DNA from: Prevotella sp.
GTDB lineage: Bacteria; Bacteroidota; Bacteroidia; Bacteroidales; Bacteroidaceae
Assembly: GCA_021203705.1 (NCBI GenBank)
Contig: JAJQAR010000203.1
Coordinates: 1-9,162 of the forward strand
Direction: 5' to 3'
Length of the DNA stretch: 9,162 nt
Below are positions 1-5,552 of the stretch, piece by piece. The position numbers and the translations under genes are program-made. The notes under the pieces were generated by a model. The model worked only from the letters and a program-made list of their open reading frames with translations, did not search any database and was not told the origin of the DNA. Position 1 is the stretch's first letter; each line of letters starts with the position of its first letter.

Positions 1-538
1 GTGCCATTCCTACATTGGTTATAATGCCATAGTCTGGCTCAACGATGTCAACGAGCTGCTTTATCTCTCCAAGGTGGTTGGCTCCCATTTCTATCACCGC
101 AATGTCGTTTTCCTTCGTTAATCTCAGCAGCGTTTTCGGCACACCAATATGGTTGTTGAAATTCCCCTGTGTGTAAAGCACGTTGTATTTCTCTCTCAAT
201 ACGGTGGCGATAAGCTCCTTAGTGGTCGTCTTTCCATTGGTTCCCGTTATGCCGATTATTTTCGTACCCAATTGGCGGCGGTGGTAGTTGGCTAATTTCT
301 GCAGTGTCAACAGGCAGTTGTCCGTCAAAATATACCGCTCATCGCCTTCCTTGCAATATTCTTTCTCATCGACAACAGCATACGAGCAGCCCTGCGTGAG
401 TGCTTTTTCTGCGAAAGCATTGCCGTTGAATGAAGTGCCTTTCAAAGCAAAGAATATAGAGCCTTCAGGACAGTCTCTACTATCAGTAGTTACTTGTGGA
501 TGCTCCTTGAAAATGCCGTAAAGTTCTGTAATTTCCAT
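1..538 (-). CDS. murF: UDP-N-acetylmuramoyl-tripeptide--D-alanyl-D-alanine ligase (MurF), N-terminal part, cut by window edge
   Basis: MurF is the cytoplasmic ATP-dependent ligase that adds D-Ala-D-Ala to the UDP-MurNAc-tripeptide, the last cytoplasmic step of peptidoglycan precursor assembly. Reading the minus strand from the ATG at 538-536 gives 179 uninterrupted residues to the left edge. Residues 17-40 contain the N-terminal UDP-substrate domain signature (TTDSR, then GSIFFALKG and FNGN). Residues 96-106 (GITGTNGKTTT) are the Mur-ligase P-loop. NNHIGVP (128-134) and IEMGANHLGEI (149-159) are typical of MurF rather than MurC, MurD or MurE, and ITNVG (173-177) begins the next conserved block. 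The family is normally about 430-450 residues, so the C-terminal 60% lies outside the window; nothing suggests it is broken. The start is supported by a promoter about 20 bp upstream (560-590). There is no clear Shine-Dalgarno, as is usual in this phylum. Confidence 0.96.
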   Translation of the reverse strand, partial: MEITELYGIFKEHPQVTTDSRDCPEGSIFFALKGTSFNGNAFAEKALTQGCSYAVVDEKEYCKEGDERYILTDNCLLTLQKLANYHRRQLGTKIIGITGTNGKTTTKELIATVLREKYNVLYTQGNFNNHIGVPKTLLRLTKENDIAVIEMGANHLGEIKQLVDIVEPDYGIITNVGMA

Positions 539-559
539 ATCTTTTTATGTTATATAATG

Positions 560-590
560 CAAAGTTAGTTAATGTTGCATAAAAATCAAA
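560..590 (-). promoter_or_regulatory. Bacteroidetes-type promoter for murF
   Basis: On the minus strand, TTTG (590-587), a 19-bp gap and TAACTTTG (567-560) match the Bacteroides primary-sigma consensus TTTG / 19-21 bp / TAnnTTTG exactly. Transcription would begin near 553, giving a leader of roughly 15 nt before the murF ATG at 538. This is a consensus match by eye; no start site has been measured. Confidence 0.75.
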
Positions 591-643
591 ATAAAAAAAA
601 TAGAAACATCTTTGCGATTGATAAATTAACGGAAAGTAAAAAA

Positions 644-672
644 CTTTTAGTTAAAATATCACTTAACAAAAG
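644..672. repeat. Imperfect 10-bp inverted repeat just upstream of the rightward promoter (possible operator)
   Basis: CTTTT (644-648) and GTTAA (650-654) pair with TTAAC (663-667) and AAAAG (668-672), with a single unpaired A at 649 and an 8-nt spacer. The repeat ends 5 bp before the -33 TTTG (678-681) of the promoter for the 738 gene, where an activator could bind. The surrounding DNA is very A/T rich, which raises the chance of a fortuitous palindrome. Confidence 0.35.
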
Positions 673-677
673 AAAAA

Positions 678-709
678 TTTGGTTTAAGTCTATTTTTATT
701 TTAATTTTG
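678..709 (+). promoter_or_regulatory. Bacteroidetes-type promoter for the 738-3700 envelope cluster
   Basis: TTTG (678-681), a 20-bp gap and TAATTTTG (702-709) match the TTTG / TAnnTTTG consensus of the Bacteroides primary sigma factor. A start near 716 would leave a leader of about 20 nt before the ATG at 738. No comparable element occurs before the second or third gene, so this promoter probably drives all three. It is oriented away from the murF promoter at 560-590. Confidence 0.75.
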
Positions 710-715
710 CACAAA

Positions 716-739
716 ATTTAATTGCACGACAGATTAAAT
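716..739 (+). promoter_or_regulatory. 7-bp inverted repeat covering the start codon of the 738 gene
   Basis: ATTTAAT (716-722) is complementary to ATTAAAT (733-739), with a 10-nt spacer. The right arm contains the first two bases of the ATG (738-740), and the left arm begins where the transcript is expected to start. In RNA this would be a weak A-U stem at the 5' end that partly masks the start codon. Whether it forms or matters is inference. Confidence 0.3.
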
Positions 740-1904
740 GAAATCACTAAAATTACTTCTTGCCGTTGCGTTGTGTGGCTTGCTCTCGTCTTGTTTTAAG
801 GATGAGCCACTCAATGCCGAGTGCGACATAGAACAGGCTTACGTACATGTCGATAATCCCACTGATATCTTCTATTCTGCTACTGACACTTTGATAAATG
901 TGTTGTCTGATGTGACAGATATTACTTTCAGTGTAAAAGCTGGCGTTGACCTCACCGCAATGTCTCCTCTGTTCATAATTACCGATGGTGCTACAATCAG
1001 TCCTGCTAATGGCTCTACTCATGATTTCAGTAATAAAACTTCCGTTGTATATACGGTAACGTCGCAGGATGGAAAATGGAGCCGCGTTTACAACGTGAAA
1101 TTTGAGGAATATACTCCTCCGCTTACCGAATTTAGTTTTGAACACTATTATCTGACTGATGGTGCTAACGGTGGACAATATTATGTGTGGTCTGATCTCA
1201 ACGAGGATGGCTCTGAGATGGGCAATTGGGCTACTGGTAACCCTGGCTTCAACCTTAGTATGGGTAGCTCGGCAGCTCCTGATGATTATCCAACGGTAAT
1301 GTTGCCCAATGGCTATAAAGGTGCAGGTGTGCAGTTGACTACCCGCAGCACAGGACCATTAGGTGCGCTTGTGGGCAGACGACTTGCCGCTGGGAATCTT
1401 TTCTTGGGATATTTCGATTTGAGCACTGCATTGACAAACACATTACAATCAACAAATTTCGGTTTGCCCTTTGACCATAAACCGTTGCGATTGACTGCAT
1501 ATTACAAATATTCCCGTGGCGATTCTTATCAGGATGAGGATGGCAATATCATAGATGTTCAGGATATGGGCAATATCTATGGCGTTTTCTATCTCAATCA
1601 CGATGCCAAGGGAAATGCCTTGGTATTGCATGGTGATGATATAAAGACCAGTTCGCAAATCGTGGCGATAGCCGATATCGGCGGCTTGGACGAGACTGAT
1701 GAGTGGACGGAGCTAAACGTAGACTTCGTGTATAATATGGATGTTGACGAAGACCTGCTTGCATCACAGGGCTATAGTCTCGCTATTGTCTGCACTTCGA
1801 GTTTCTATGGGGCTTCGTTCCGTGGTGCTATCGGCAGTACTCTCTGTGTAGATGAAATTAATGTATTATGGGAAGAAACATCTGACGAAGAAACAGAAGA
1901 ATGA
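738..1904 (+). CDS. Surface-type lipoprotein with a PCMD-like (putative carbohydrate metabolism) domain
   Basis: The 388-residue product has a lipoprotein signal peptide: a basic start, a hydrophobic stretch and the lipobox LSSC with Cys19. The following residues F-K-D-E fit the X-K-(D/E)2 export signal that sends lipoproteins to the cell surface in Bacteroidetes. Residues about 26-124 look like an all-beta Ig-like module, with the common Bacteroidetes ending 'VVYTVTSQDGKW..VYNVKF'. Residues about 130-378 resemble the PCMD family (Pfam PF13201, represented by B. thetaiotaomicron BT_2081), including AYYKYSRGD (255-262) and the terminal STLCVDEINVL (367-377). PCMD proteins are thought to bind or process carbohydrate, but I know of no demonstrated reaction and see no clear catalytic residues. 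The tail is acidic. Its stop overlaps the next start (ATGA), pointing to coupled translation with the beta-barrel. The PCMD call is by pattern memory, not a search. Confidence 0.8.
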   Translation: MKSLKLLLAVALCGLLSSCFKDEPLNAECDIEQAYVHVDNPTDIFYSATDTLINVLSDVTDITFSVKAGVDLTAMSPLFIITDGATISPANGSTHDFSNKTSVVYTVTSQDGKWSRVYNVKFEEYTPPLTEFSFEHYYLTDGANGGQYYVWSDLNEDGSEMGNWATGNPGFNLSMGSSAAPDDYPTVMLPNGYKGAGVQLTTRSTGPLGALVGRRLAAGNLFLGYFDLSTALTNTLQSTNFGLPFDHKPLRLTAYYKYSRGDSYQDEDGNIIDVQDMGNIYGVFYLNHDAKGNALVLHGDDIKTSSQIVAIADIGGLDETDEWTELNVDFVYNMDVDEDLLASQGYSLAIVCTSSFYGASFRGAIGSTLCVDEINVLWEETSDEETEE

Positions 1905-2653
1905 AAAGAATATTTTTATTATCCATATTGGCGGTGTTGATGGTCATTTCGGCGCATGCGTCAACTTTTACCGACAGTCTGTCGTATGACATCCGTTTTG
2001 GTTACAGTGTTGGTGGCACGATGCCTATCGGTATGCCTGCCACTATCAGAAAGTTGGACAAATACTCCCTTGAGGCCAACGTTCAGATAGGCATTGACGT
2101 GTACGAGAGGTTCAGCAACAGATGGGGACTTGCCACTGGCTTGCGCCTTGAAAACAAGGGGATGAGCATCGAGGCAACAGTGAAGAACTATCACATGACG
2201 ATGGTGCGTGGCGGTCAGACGTTGGAGGGACGCTTCACTGGTCATAACGCTACTGATGTTACTCAGTGGATGTTCCCCCTGCCTGTTCAGGCTGTCTGCT
2301 ACCTTGGTGATAAATGGCTACTGAGGTGCGGACCGTATATCTCATACGTCCACTCACACAGCTTTTCCGGACAGGCATCAAACGGTTATCTGCGTGTTGG
2401 CGACCCGACAGGTGCCAAGGTGGAGATAGGTACTGATGAGGGCACGCGCGGCTCCTACGACTTCTCCGATGATCTCCGCAGGTTCCAGTATGGCGTTCTT
2501 GTAGGTGCTAACTGGCGTTTCTACAAATCTTGGGGGCTCCTCGTTGATGTGTCTTGGGGTCTCAATGGTATCTTCAAGAGCGATTTCCATACCATAGAAC
2601 AGACGTTCTACCCAATATATGGTACAATAGGCTTGTCTTACCATATCAAATAA
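1901..2653 (+). CDS. Outer-membrane beta-barrel protein (PorT / OMP_b-brl family)
   Basis: The 250-residue product begins with a Sec signal peptide (MKRIFLLSILAVLMVISAHA, probable cleavage near residue 20). The mature part alternates amphipathic strands typical of a small barrel: VGGTMPIG near the N-terminus, RWGLATGLRLENKG, WMFPLPVQAVCYLGDKW, LRCGPYISYV, FQYGVLVGANWRFYKSWGLLVDVSWG and a final strand GTIGLSYHIK. The 'FPLPV..., GPY..., G...G' spacing is that of the 8-stranded PorT-like proteins common in Bacteroidetes. It should sit in the outer membrane. The ATG at 1901 shares ATGA with the stop of the upstream lipoprotein, so the two are probably made in step and may act together. A specific partner, transport substrate or secretion role cannot be read from the sequence. 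Confidence 0.85.
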   Translation: MKRIFLLSILAVLMVISAHASTFTDSLSYDIRFGYSVGGTMPIGMPATIRKLDKYSLEANVQIGIDVYERFSNRWGLATGLRLENKGMSIEATVKNYHMTMVRGGQTLEGRFTGHNATDVTQWMFPLPVQAVCYLGDKWLLRCGPYISYVHSHSFSGQASNGYLRVGDPTGAKVEIGTDEGTRGSYDFSDDLRRFQYGVLVGANWRFYKSWGLLVDVSWGLNGIFKSDFHTIEQTFYPIYGTIGLSYHIK

Positions 2654-2704
2654 TATCGAATAAACACCTAATAATAAAATAATAATAACTAAAAAAGAAT
2701 TTAT

Positions 2705-3700
2705 ATGAACAAAATTTTTACTTTTATTGCGGCTTGCGCCATGAGCCTGACGGCCATGGCAACGGACTACACAGGTACATTGAACGTTAGTGTTTCAGGA
2801 AGTGCTTTAGACCCAGTGGAGACAACTATCTCTGTAACAGAACAAGCAGATGGAAAATACACTTTCTCTCTTAAGAACTTCTCGATGGGTATAGATGTCG
2901 GAACTATTGAAGTTACAGATATTGAGGCTACAACTGATGAAAACGGTAACATTACACTTTCATACGATGGTGATGTAACTATTCAGGATGGTGATGACGA
3001 TAGCACGACTTGGACTATGGCTGGTTCGTCTGTTGCTCTGACTATGACTTCTACAATCTCTGGAAATACCCTTAATGCGGATTTGTCGATAACCGTAATG
3101 AGTTTCTTGAAAGTCAGTGTATCTTTCGAAGGCGAGGCTGCCGCAGCAAGCAGTTCCAATTCTGTCAACTATACGGATAGTTTATATATTACAGTTGGGG
3201 GAAATACATTGGATCCTGTGGAGGCAACTATAACTATCACCGAGCAGGAGGATGGCAAATATACCTTTACATTAAAAAATTTCGGTATTGCAAGCATGGG
3301 TATGAATGTAGGTACTATTGAAATGACTGATGTAGATGGAACAACAGGTGAGGACGGTGTTGTTACTATGTCAACGACACAGACTGCCACTATTACTGAT
3401 GGTGATGACCCTGATGTAACATGGTCGATGGCTGGTCAGACTGTTGATGTTACAATGACCGCTACAATGACTGAAGAAAGTCTTTATGCTGAAATAACAA
3501 TCAACTTATACGGTTACTTGAATGTTTATGTCGTATTCGGAACAAGTGAATCAACAGGCATTAAGGCTGCAACAATCAGCAATAACAGTGGTGTTGAGGC
3601 AATTTATGACATGAGCGGCCGCAGGTTGAACTCTCTCATAAAGGGTGTAAACATCATCCGCAAGGCTGACGGAACAACCGTAAAGGTTCTCCAAAAGTAA
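2705..3700 (+). CDS. Secreted protein with two calycin-like beta-barrel repeats and a C-terminal sorting-like tail
   Basis: The 331-residue product has a Sec signal peptide with probable cleavage after Ala19 (AMA/TD). Two homologous modules follow, at residues about 21-143 and 155-278. They share 'G..LDPVE.TI..TEQ.DGKYTF.LKNF', then VGTIE.TD and W.MAG..V..TMT.T, and are joined by an Ala/Ser-rich linker (144-154). These resemble the Bacteroidetes calycin-like beta-barrel domain (PF13944), a lipocalin-type fold that may bind a small hydrophobic ligand. Residues 286-331 carry a separate tail with IYDMSGRRL (300-308) and KGVNIIRKADG (313-323), like the C-terminal segments of many secreted Prevotella proteins and related to type IX secretion tails. 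Cargo status is inferred. It lies 51 bp after the beta-barrel gene with no promoter between, so it is likely the third gene of that operon. The early Cys11 sits inside the signal peptide and is not a lipobox. Confidence 0.8.
   Translation: MNKIFTFIAACAMSLTAMATDYTGTLNVSVSGSALDPVETTISVTEQADGKYTFSLKNFSMGIDVGTIEVTDIEATTDENGNITLSYDGDVTIQDGDDDSTTWTMAGSSVALTMTSTISGNTLNADLSITVMSFLKVSVSFEGEAAAASSSNSVNYTDSLYITVGGNTLDPVEATITITEQEDGKYTFTLKNFGIASMGMNVGTIEMTDVDGTTGEDGVVTMSTTQTATITDGDDPDVTWSMAGQTVDVTMTATMTEESLYAEITINLYGYLNVYVVFGTSESTGIKAATISNNSGVEAIYDMSGRRLNSLIKGVNIIRKADGTTVKVLQK
2765..3538 (+). repeat. Internal tandem duplication encoding the two calycin-like modules
   Basis: Bases 2765-3133 (residues 21-143) and 3167-3538 (residues 155-278) encode clearly homologous modules. 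Examples are LDPVETTISVTEQADGKYTF against LDPVEATITITEQEDGKYTF, and TTWTMAGSSVALTMTST against VTWSMAGQTVDVTMTAT. Protein similarity is high at the start of the modules but the DNA has diverged, so the duplication is old and not a recent copying error. The second module has a 3-residue insertion (ASM region, residues 196-198). Confidence 0.85.
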
Positions 3701-3729
3701 AATAACAATCGCTTATTGAAAAAATAAGA

Positions 3730-3760
3730 ATCCCGAATATCAAGTTGTTCGGGATTTTTT
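3730..3760 (+). terminator. Rho-independent terminator closing the 738-3700 cluster
   Basis: ATCCCGAA (3730-3737) pairs perfectly with TTCGGGAT (3748-3755) around a 10-nt loop and runs into six T residues (3755-3760). It lies 30 bp after the stop of the calycin-like gene, so it should end transcription of the three-gene envelope cluster before the DUF2851 operon. Confidence 0.88.
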
Positions 3761-3763
3761 GTG

Positions 3764-3771
3764 TATCTTTG
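3764..3771 (+). promoter_or_regulatory. Promoter -7 element for the DUF2851-thioesterase-dprA-dus operon
   Basis: TATCTTTG (followed by CG) is a perfect TAnnTTTG element beginning 4 bp after the terminator T-run. Transcription would start near 3778, leaving a leader of about 37 nt before the ATG at 3815. The -33 region is poor: no TTTG lies 19-21 bp upstream, and the nearest match, GTTG (3744-3747), is only 16 bp away and inside the terminator hairpin. The promoter may therefore be weak or need help. Confidence 0.55.
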
Positions 3772-3814
3772 CGAATGTCTTTTACGTTTCGTGAAGTAAA
3801 CTGTTAATGCCATT

Positions 3815-5131
3815 ATGGAGAAACTCATTCACTATGTTTGGAAACATAGGTTGTTCCCGATAAAGCCGCTAATAACCTCAGAAGGGAAACTGGTTGAGGT
3901 GATAGACCCAGGATTGTCAAACAGTAATGCTGGACCGGATTTCTTCAACTCGAAGATCAAGATTGGCGGCACGCTGTGGGTAGGCAACGTGGAGATACAT
4001 GATGTCTCTTCGGATTGGTATGTACATGGGCATCATAAGGATGCGGCATACGACAATGTGGTGCTCCATATCGCTGGGAAGATTGACACCGACGTAAGGA
4101 CTTCGGATGGCAGGACAGTGGCGCAACTGCAACTTGAAGTGCCTGATTATGTGCGCAACAACTATGTGGAGTTGCTTACTACTGATCATTATCCGCCGTG
4201 CTATGCCATAGTGCCGAGCCTTAGCAAACTTGAGATGCACGGCTGGCTGAGCAGTCTCCAGACAGAGAGGTTGGAACGGAAAACGGATGATATAGTGAGA
4301 AGGGTAGCCCTTTGCGAAGGCTCGTGGGAGAGTGCGCTGTTTGTTACTATGGCACGCAATTATGGCTTCGGGGTAAACAGTGAGGCTTTTGAGGCGTGGG
4401 CATACAACATACCGTTGCAGAGCGTGGCGCACCATAGGGATGACCTTTTCCAGATAGAGGCGATTTTCATGGGCCAGGCAGGGCTTCTCAATCCAGATGC
4501 TATTCCTGAACGTTACCGTGATGAGGCTATCAGAGAGGGCTATTTCAGTAAGTTGCGTGACGAATATCAATATCTTGCTTCTAAGTTTGGCTTGAAACCT
4601 ATGGACGCAAAGCGGTGGCGTTTCCTTCGTCTTCGTCCGCAGAACTTCCCGCATATCCGCATATCACAACTTGCCAATCTTTATTATTCCCGCAAGAGTG
4701 ATTTGAGTCGTCTTGTGGAATGTTCCGACGTTAAGCAGATGAAAGAAATGCTCCGCACGCAGGTAACGCCTTATTGGGAGACTCATTACATTTTCGGAAG
4801 TTCCAGTGTCAAGAACAAGAAAAACGTTTCGGATGCCTCTCTCAACTTGCTTCTTGTCAACACGGCAATTCCTATGCTCTTTGCTTACGGCAGGCACCGC
4901 CATGATGAGGCTTTGTGTGAGCGAGCATTCGACATGTTGGAACAGTTGAAGGCTGAGAACAACAACATAGTGCGTATGTGGAAACAGTGTGGGTTGGAAG
5001 TCGATACGGCTGGCGGCAGTCAGGCTCTTATCCAACTGAAAACAGCTTATTGCGACAAAAAGGACTGTCTTAGGTGCCGTATCGGTTATCATTATCTCCG
5101 CAATTCTATGGAGGCTAAAGGAGAAATATAA
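3815..5131 (+). CDS. DUF2851 family protein, function unknown
   Basis: The 438-residue protein is recognised as the conserved Bacteroidetes family DUF2851 (PF11013), near the usual full length. Conserved blocks are NAGPDFFNSKI (38-48), GNVEIHDVSSDWYVHGHHKDAAYDNVVLHI in part (57-86), FMGQAGLL (218-225), RLRPQNFPHIRISQLA (272-287), LNLLLVNTAIPMLFAYG (343-359) and a C-terminal SQALIQLK..YC....C..CRIG (402-424). There is no signal peptide or membrane segment, so it should be cytoplasmic. The N-terminal core is rich in conserved Asp, Glu and His (D42, E60, H62, D67, H71, H73, D76). The C-terminal cysteines C413, C418 and C421, possibly with C392, could hold a metal or an Fe-S cluster. This arrangement is faintly like nucleases of the PD-(D/E)XK superfamily with Fe-S tails; that is a hypothesis, not an assignment. 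It is first in a tight operon with a thioesterase, dprA and dus. Confidence 0.88.
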   Translation: MEKLIHYVWKHRLFPIKPLITSEGKLVEVIDPGLSNSNAGPDFFNSKIKIGGTLWVGNVEIHDVSSDWYVHGHHKDAAYDNVVLHIAGKIDTDVRTSDGRTVAQLQLEVPDYVRNNYVELLTTDHYPPCYAIVPSLSKLEMHGWLSSLQTERLERKTDDIVRRVALCEGSWESALFVTMARNYGFGVNSEAFEAWAYNIPLQSVAHHRDDLFQIEAIFMGQAGLLNPDAIPERYRDEAIREGYFSKLRDEYQYLASKFGLKPMDAKRWRFLRLRPQNFPHIRISQLANLYYSRKSDLSRLVECSDVKQMKEMLRTQVTPYWETHYIFGSSSVKNKKNVSDASLNLLLVNTAIPMLFAYGRHRHDEALCERAFDMLEQLKAENNNIVRMWKQCGLEVDTAGGSQALIQLKTAYCDKKDCLRCRIGYHYLRNSMEAKGEI

Positions 5132-5146
5132 ACAGATGAAAGAAGG

Positions 5147-5542
5147 ATGAAAGATTATATATTTACCACACGGATGCTGGTCCGTGATTATGAATGTGAC
5201 ATAGAGGGTATTGTCAACAATGCCAACTATCTGCATTACACGGAGCACACCCGTCATTTGTTCCTCAAAGAGCATGGTCTCAGTTTTTCAGGAATGCACA
5301 AAAAAGGTGTGGATGCTGTGGTGGCGAGGATGACATTGCAGTTCAAGATACCTCTGCGGTGTGATGATGAGTTTCTTTCCTGTCTTAACCTGCGGAAGGA
5401 TGGGCTGCGGTATGTATTTATCCATGACATCTATCGTGCTTCTGATAATAAGCTATGTTTCAAAAGTGAGGTGGATGTGGTGTGCCTTGTTGACGGGAAA
5501 CTCGCAAACAGCGAGGAATATGATGAAGCCTTCGGCTTTTAA
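5147..5542 (+). CDS. Acyl-CoA thioesterase, hotdog fold (4HBT / YbgC-FadM-like)
   Basis: The 131-residue protein has the size and signature of single-domain hotdog thioesterases, which hydrolyse acyl-CoA (or acyl-ACP) thioesters in the cytoplasm. The N-terminal motif RDYECDIEGIVNNANYLHY (13-28 and onward) matches the 4HBT pattern D-x-x-G-x-V-x-x-x-x-Y, placing the catalytic aspartate at Asp18. The later strands (FKIPLRCDDEF, YVFIHDIYR, SEVDVVCLVDGK) follow the family order. The chain length of the substrate cannot be read. It starts 15 nt after the DUF2851 stop, with AGAAGG directly against the ATG, and ends 10 nt before dprA. A thioesterase next to dprA is, as I recall, a common arrangement in Bacteroidales, so the pairing may reflect shared transcription and not a joint reaction. 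Confidence 0.88.
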   Translation: MKDYIFTTRMLVRDYECDIEGIVNNANYLHYTEHTRHLFLKEHGLSFSGMHKKGVDAVVARMTLQFKIPLRCDDEFLSCLNLRKDGLRYVFIHDIYRASDNKLCFKSEVDVVCLVDGKLANSEEYDEAFGF

Positions 5543-5552
5543 ATTATATAGG

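Noticed and set aside
288..521. 77-residue plus-strand ORF
   Set aside because: It lies antisense within murF, has no family features, and the minus-strand reading gives clear MurF motifs.
607..614. CATCTTTG followed by CG, resembling a promoter -7 element on the plus strand
   Set aside because: The first base departs from TAnnTTTG and no TTTG lies 19-21 bp upstream; the 678-709 promoter is better and closer.
753..1178. 141-residue minus-strand ORF inside the PCMD lipoprotein gene
   Set aside because: It is antisense to a well-supported gene, with no promoter, signal or recognisable motif.
2654..2704. A/T-rich gap before the calycin-like gene as a separate promoter or terminator
   Set aside because: It has no TAnnTTTG element and no G/C stem with a T-run; the gap looks like an ordinary intra-operon spacer.
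3917..4654. 245-residue minus-strand ORF opposite the DUF2851 gene
   Set aside because: It is long, but its sequence is low in plausibility (His/Cys/Arg-rich, no motif), while the plus strand holds a conserved family.
4664..5275. 203-residue minus-strand ORF across the DUF2851/thioesterase junction
   Set aside because: It crosses two supported plus-strand genes and shows no domain or start signal.
5361..5552. 64-residue N-terminal extension of DprA
   Set aside because: It overlaps the thioesterase gene in another frame and is not DprA-like; the ATG at 5553 gives the family start.
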